From positions 62,001 through 126,000 of the forward strand of contig CAZEJG010000003.1 in assembly GCA_964511625.1 (NCBI GenBank): 64,000 nt of DNA, given 5' to 3'. The position numbers were made by a program, and so were the translations under genes. A model generated the notes under the pieces. It did not search any database. It was not told the DNA's origin and was given only the letters and a program-made list of their open reading frames with translations. Shown piece by piece: positions 62,050 through 64,000 of this stretch (the first letter of the stretch is position 1; each line of letters starts with the position of its first letter). The stretch comes from Pseudohoeflea sp964511625. GTDB lineage: Bacteria > Pseudomonadota > Alphaproteobacteria > Rhizobiales > Rhizobiaceae.

Positions 62050-62387
62050 CTTGCCTTCGCATGCGGAAATACTGCGGGAGACCTTCGGTCCCCCTTCTAC
62101 CCTGTTATCGTGTCGGCCTGCTCTCATTCATTGCAAAAGCTCATTCTCGGCTGTCAGATAAATAAAATTGCTAGGAAAAAATTCCTTGACAGCGTAACGG
62201 TGGTTTGCTAGGGTTCTGTCATCGTCAGGAAAGTGCGTCCGGATCGGGTGATCGGGGCGGCTGAATTTGCCTCTTGGCGGGACAGTTTCGGGCCGGTGCG
62301 CCGGTCGATCGTACGGACATTTTTGGTTGGGTGGACGCTCGCGGGTTTCGCGGGCGTTTTTGTTTTGGGCTCTTGAGGAGACGCGCG
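62050..62387. other. 338-bp spacer with candidate promoter
   Basis: AT-rich first half (end of the low-GC island), including a GGGAGACC/GGTCCCC imperfect stem near 62080. A sigma-70-type promoter follows: TTGACA at 62186-62191, 17 bases, TAGGGT. The second half returns to high GC. No gene seen. Confidence 0.5.
62186..62214 (+). promoter_or_regulatory. candidate promoter for the GTA-like terminase gene
   Basis: CTTGACA followed by a 17-bp spacer and TAGGGT. The -35 matches the rhizobial CTTGAC consensus; the -10 is weak. It points to the gene at 62388. Confidence 0.45.
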
Positions 62388-62885
62388 ATGGGCGAGCAGA
62401 TGCCTGAGGCGGGCGGGTTTGAGGACCGGGCCGAGGACAAGATGGCGCCGGTCGCGCGCATTCTCGAGATCAAACAGGTGCTCGAGGTGAGTGTCGAGGA
62501 GGGCGCGGGGCGGGCCGATCCGTCCGGCACCGCGCGGATGCTGGCGCAGATGCGCGGCGTGCTGTCCCGCGAGCTGGACCGGTTCGCCGGCGCCGCCAGC
62601 GGTCCCGACGGCGAGGGGATCGACGGCAAGGCGGCGGTGGATCTGGTCTCGCTGATCGCCCGCACGCTCGAAAAGGTCGACCAGCTCGAACGCCAGATCG
62701 CCGAGGTGGATGCCGAGCGCAACCGGATGACGCCGGAGGATCGCGCCGCCCTGCGCCAGACGGTGGCGGATCTGATCGACACGCTGGCGGAAAGGAAGGT
62801 TGCTCGGATGAGGGACGAAGGTGACGGACAAGCCTCTCTCCCTCCTTGCGGGGGAGATGTCACCGGAGGTGACAGAGGGGGGTGA
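62388..62885 (+). CDS. putative GTA/phage terminase small subunit
   Basis: 165 residues, mostly helical, with a long charged helix in the second half (TLEKVDQLERQIAEVDAE). No named domain recognised. Position is the main evidence: it precedes the large terminase gene at 63746 on the same strand, as the small subunit does in GTA clusters. The last ~20 residues (SLPPCGGDVTGGDRGG) are encoded by a dispersed repeat at 62834-62884 and may replace the original end. ATG at 62388 with GAGGAG. Confidence 0.55.
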   Translation: MGEQMPEAGGFEDRAEDKMAPVARILEIKQVLEVSVEEGAGRADPSGTARMLAQMRGVLSRELDRFAGAASGPDGEGIDGKAAVDLVSLIARTLEKVDQLERQIAEVDAERNRMTPEDRAALRQTVADLIDTLAERKVARMRDEGDGQASLPPCGGDVTGGDRGG

Positions 62886-62960
62886 AGCGGCTGGGTTCGA
62901 ATGTGGCGGGGGTCACCCCCTCTGTCCGTTGGCGCGGACATCTCCCCCACAAGGGGGGAA
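62834..62960. repeat. inverted pair of dispersed intergenic repeats (copies 2 and 3)
   Basis: Copy 2 (62834-62884) and copy 3 (62911-62960) face each other. Both carry the CTCTGTC...GACATCTCCCCC core found at 11464-11512. Copy 2 lies within the 3' end of the putative terminase small-subunit gene. Confidence 0.7.
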
Positions 62961-63745
62961 TGCGCGGCATTTCCGAGTAGTGGACGGAAAGTTCCCAGTC
63001 CGGCGCGACATCACGGTATGGATGCCCGGATCAAGTCCGGGCATGACGAAGGAAAGTGTGTCAGCTCTCGGGAGATCTTGGGTGGAGCGCAAATCCCTCC
63101 ACTCGTCATCCTCGGGCTTGACCCGAGGATCCAGGGCGGCAAGCGAAACGGTCTCTCGCGATCATGGACATGATCGCTGCTGGGTCCCCGGGTCTCGCTG
63201 CGCTCGCCCGAGGATGACGAAGAGAGAGGGGCGCTCCCAGGGATGATGGAGGCGGGGCACGGTTCAGAACAGTGGACGCAGAACTCCGGGTGTGCGGCGA
63301 CATCACGGTATGGATGCCCGGATCAAGTGCGGGCATGACGAAGGAAAGTGTGTCAGCTCTCGGGAGATCTTGGGTGGAGCGCAANNNNNNNNNNNNNNNN
63401 NNNNNNNNNNNNNNNNNNNNNNNNNNNNNNNNNNNNNNNNNNNNNNNNNNNNNNNNNNNNNNNNNNNNNNNNNNNNNNNNNNNNGAGGATCCAGGGCGGC
63501 AAGCGAAACGGTCTCTCGCGATCATGGACATGATCGCTGGTGGATCCCCGGGTCTCGCTCCGCTCGCCCGAGGATGACGAAGAAAAAGGGGCGCTCGCCC
63601 GAGGATGACGAAGAAAGAGGGGCGCTCCCCGGAGGATGACGAGAGAGGGCGCTCGCCGCTCCCTCCATTCGTAATCCCCGGACTTGATCCGGGGATCCAT
63701 GCCTGAAGACCATCCACGCATTGATCTCACGAGGTGATGTAACAC
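62886..63745. other. 860-bp repeat-rich spacer with a 100-N scaffold gap
   Basis: No gene supported; translated frames here are repeat shadows. It contains dispersed repeat copy 3, a tandem duplication of a 292-bp unit, at least four palindromes of the type GCCCGGA-TCAAG-TCCGGGC or CCTCGGG-N5-CCCGAGG, repeated CCCGAGGATGACGAAG words, and N at 63385-63484. GAGGTG at 63731 is the ribosome site of the terminase gene. Confidence 0.8.
63005..63720. repeat. tandem duplication of palindromic intergenic repeats
   Basis: 63005-63092 recurs at 63297-63384 with one mismatch noticed (AAGTCCGGG versus AAGTGCGGG). Sequence from 63125 recurs from 63485. The gap replaces the counterpart of 63093-63124, about 32 bp, so 100 N overstates its likely size. 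Palindromic units at 63020-63045, 63104-63130, 63312-63337 and 63670-63698 resemble the GGATGCCCGG-type repeats dispersed in Rhizobiales genomes. Confidence 0.75.
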
Positions 63746-64000
63746 ATGCCGCCGAGTGCTGACCTCGACCGCGCCTGGCTTCTGTCCCAGCTCGAGGTCT
63801 TCGACGACCGGGAGGCGGCGGCGATGGCCGGCGACTGGCGATTCATTGGCCGGCCGGAGCAGATGCCCCCCGAGGGCGACTGGCGGATCTGGGTGCTGAT
63901 GGGCGGGCGCGGGTCGGGCAAGACGCGGGCCGGGGCGGAATGGGTGCACGGGCTGGCGACCGGATTGTTCGAGGGCTTGTCGGGCGACGGGCGTATCGCC
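63746..64000 (+). CDS. GTA/phage large terminase, DNA-packaging ATPase (partial)
   Basis: N-terminal 85 residues of the packaging motor subunit; the rest is beyond the window. Walker A is GGRGSGKT (53-60) followed by RAGAEWV, the form typical of GTA and HK97-like large terminases. The preceding DWRFIGRPEQMPPEGDW segment fits the rhizobial DNA-packaging protein family. ATG at 63746 has GAGGTG nine bases upstream. It marks the start of a GTA-like or prophage structural cluster to the right. Confidence 0.87.
   Translation, partial: MPPSADLDRAWLLSQLEVFDDREAAAMAGDWRFIGRPEQMPPEGDWRIWVLMGGRGSGKTRAGAEWVHGLATGLFEGLSGDGRIA

Noticed and set aside
61073..62050. A CRISPR locus around the Cas2-like gene
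   Set aside because: No regularly spaced repeats, no cas1 and no other cas gene are visible anywhere in the window.
62225..62950. Minus-strand frames opposite the putative small terminase
   Set aside because: Their termini come from dispersed repeats and the composition is Ser/Arg-rich shadow-like.
63106..63949. Frames crossing the N run near the right edge
   Set aside because: They translate intergenic palindromic repeats and unknown bases.

Overview
The window is a high-GC alphaproteobacterial chromosome segment, most likely from Hyphomicrobiales/Rhizobiales. The reasons are a betI-betC-betB cluster with choline sulfatase, a MucR/Ros regulator, several families common in this order (DUF6456, DUF5330, DUF2336, DUF1491, the TIGR03808 beta-helix protein), Tad-type pilus genes, EcfG-like promoters, dispersed rhizobial-style intergenic repeats and the start of a gene transfer agent (GTA) packaging cluster. 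Two runs of exactly 100 N (13760-13859 and 63385-63484) are scaffold gaps. The species cannot be fixed from the sequence alone.

Layout. 1-3.7 kb: choline-sulfate to glycine betaine genes (betI, betC, a small zinc-ribbon gene, betB running off the left edge) behind a palindromic BetI-like operator. 3.8-13.5 kb: a lipoprotein L,D-transpeptidase, a thiolase/SDR pair, an EamA transporter, a DUF1772 gene and a TetR gene around three repeated operators, a cell-wall amidase, a ReAV-type asparaginase, a cupin and a Tat-exported beta-helix protein. 14-20.8 kb: a diguanylate cyclase, DUF2267, L-lactate dehydrogenase, a HerA-like ATPase, an M23 lipoprotein and a second L,D-transpeptidase. 21-31 kb: otsBA trehalose synthesis with an EcfG-like promoter, a haloacid dehalogenase, a zinc GTPase with a Zur-like box, an aminotransferase, a GST, carbonic anhydrase, an NmrA-like protein and its divergent TetR. 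29.8-36.5 kb: three TadG-like pilus proteins interleaved with sodB and two c-type cytochromes. 36.7-45.6 kb: an oligopeptidase B-like peptidase, msrB and a complete seven-gene Mrp/Mnh Na+/H+ antiporter operon with overlapping start and stop codons. 46-60.8 kb: mucR, a DnaA-domain-IV-like protein, sufE, a PAS histidine kinase, envelope proteins, a class A PBP and an iron-sulfur (6-4) photolyase. 60.8-62.1 kb: a lower-GC island with a stand-alone Cas2-like protein and a HEPN-like protein. 62.2-64 kb: a putative GTA small terminase, a repeat-rich spacer and the start of the large terminase.

Taken together the genes point to an osmo- and stress-tolerant lifestyle: betaine and trehalose for osmoprotection, Mrp for Na+/pH homeostasis, and SOD, MsrB and photolyase for oxidative and UV damage. 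Cell-wall remodelling genes are scattered throughout. The least ordinary parts are the Cas2-like/HEPN-like island, the repeat-split GTA terminase genes, and a set of clear operator sites (TetR triple array, Zur box, BetI palindrome, two EcfG-type promoters).
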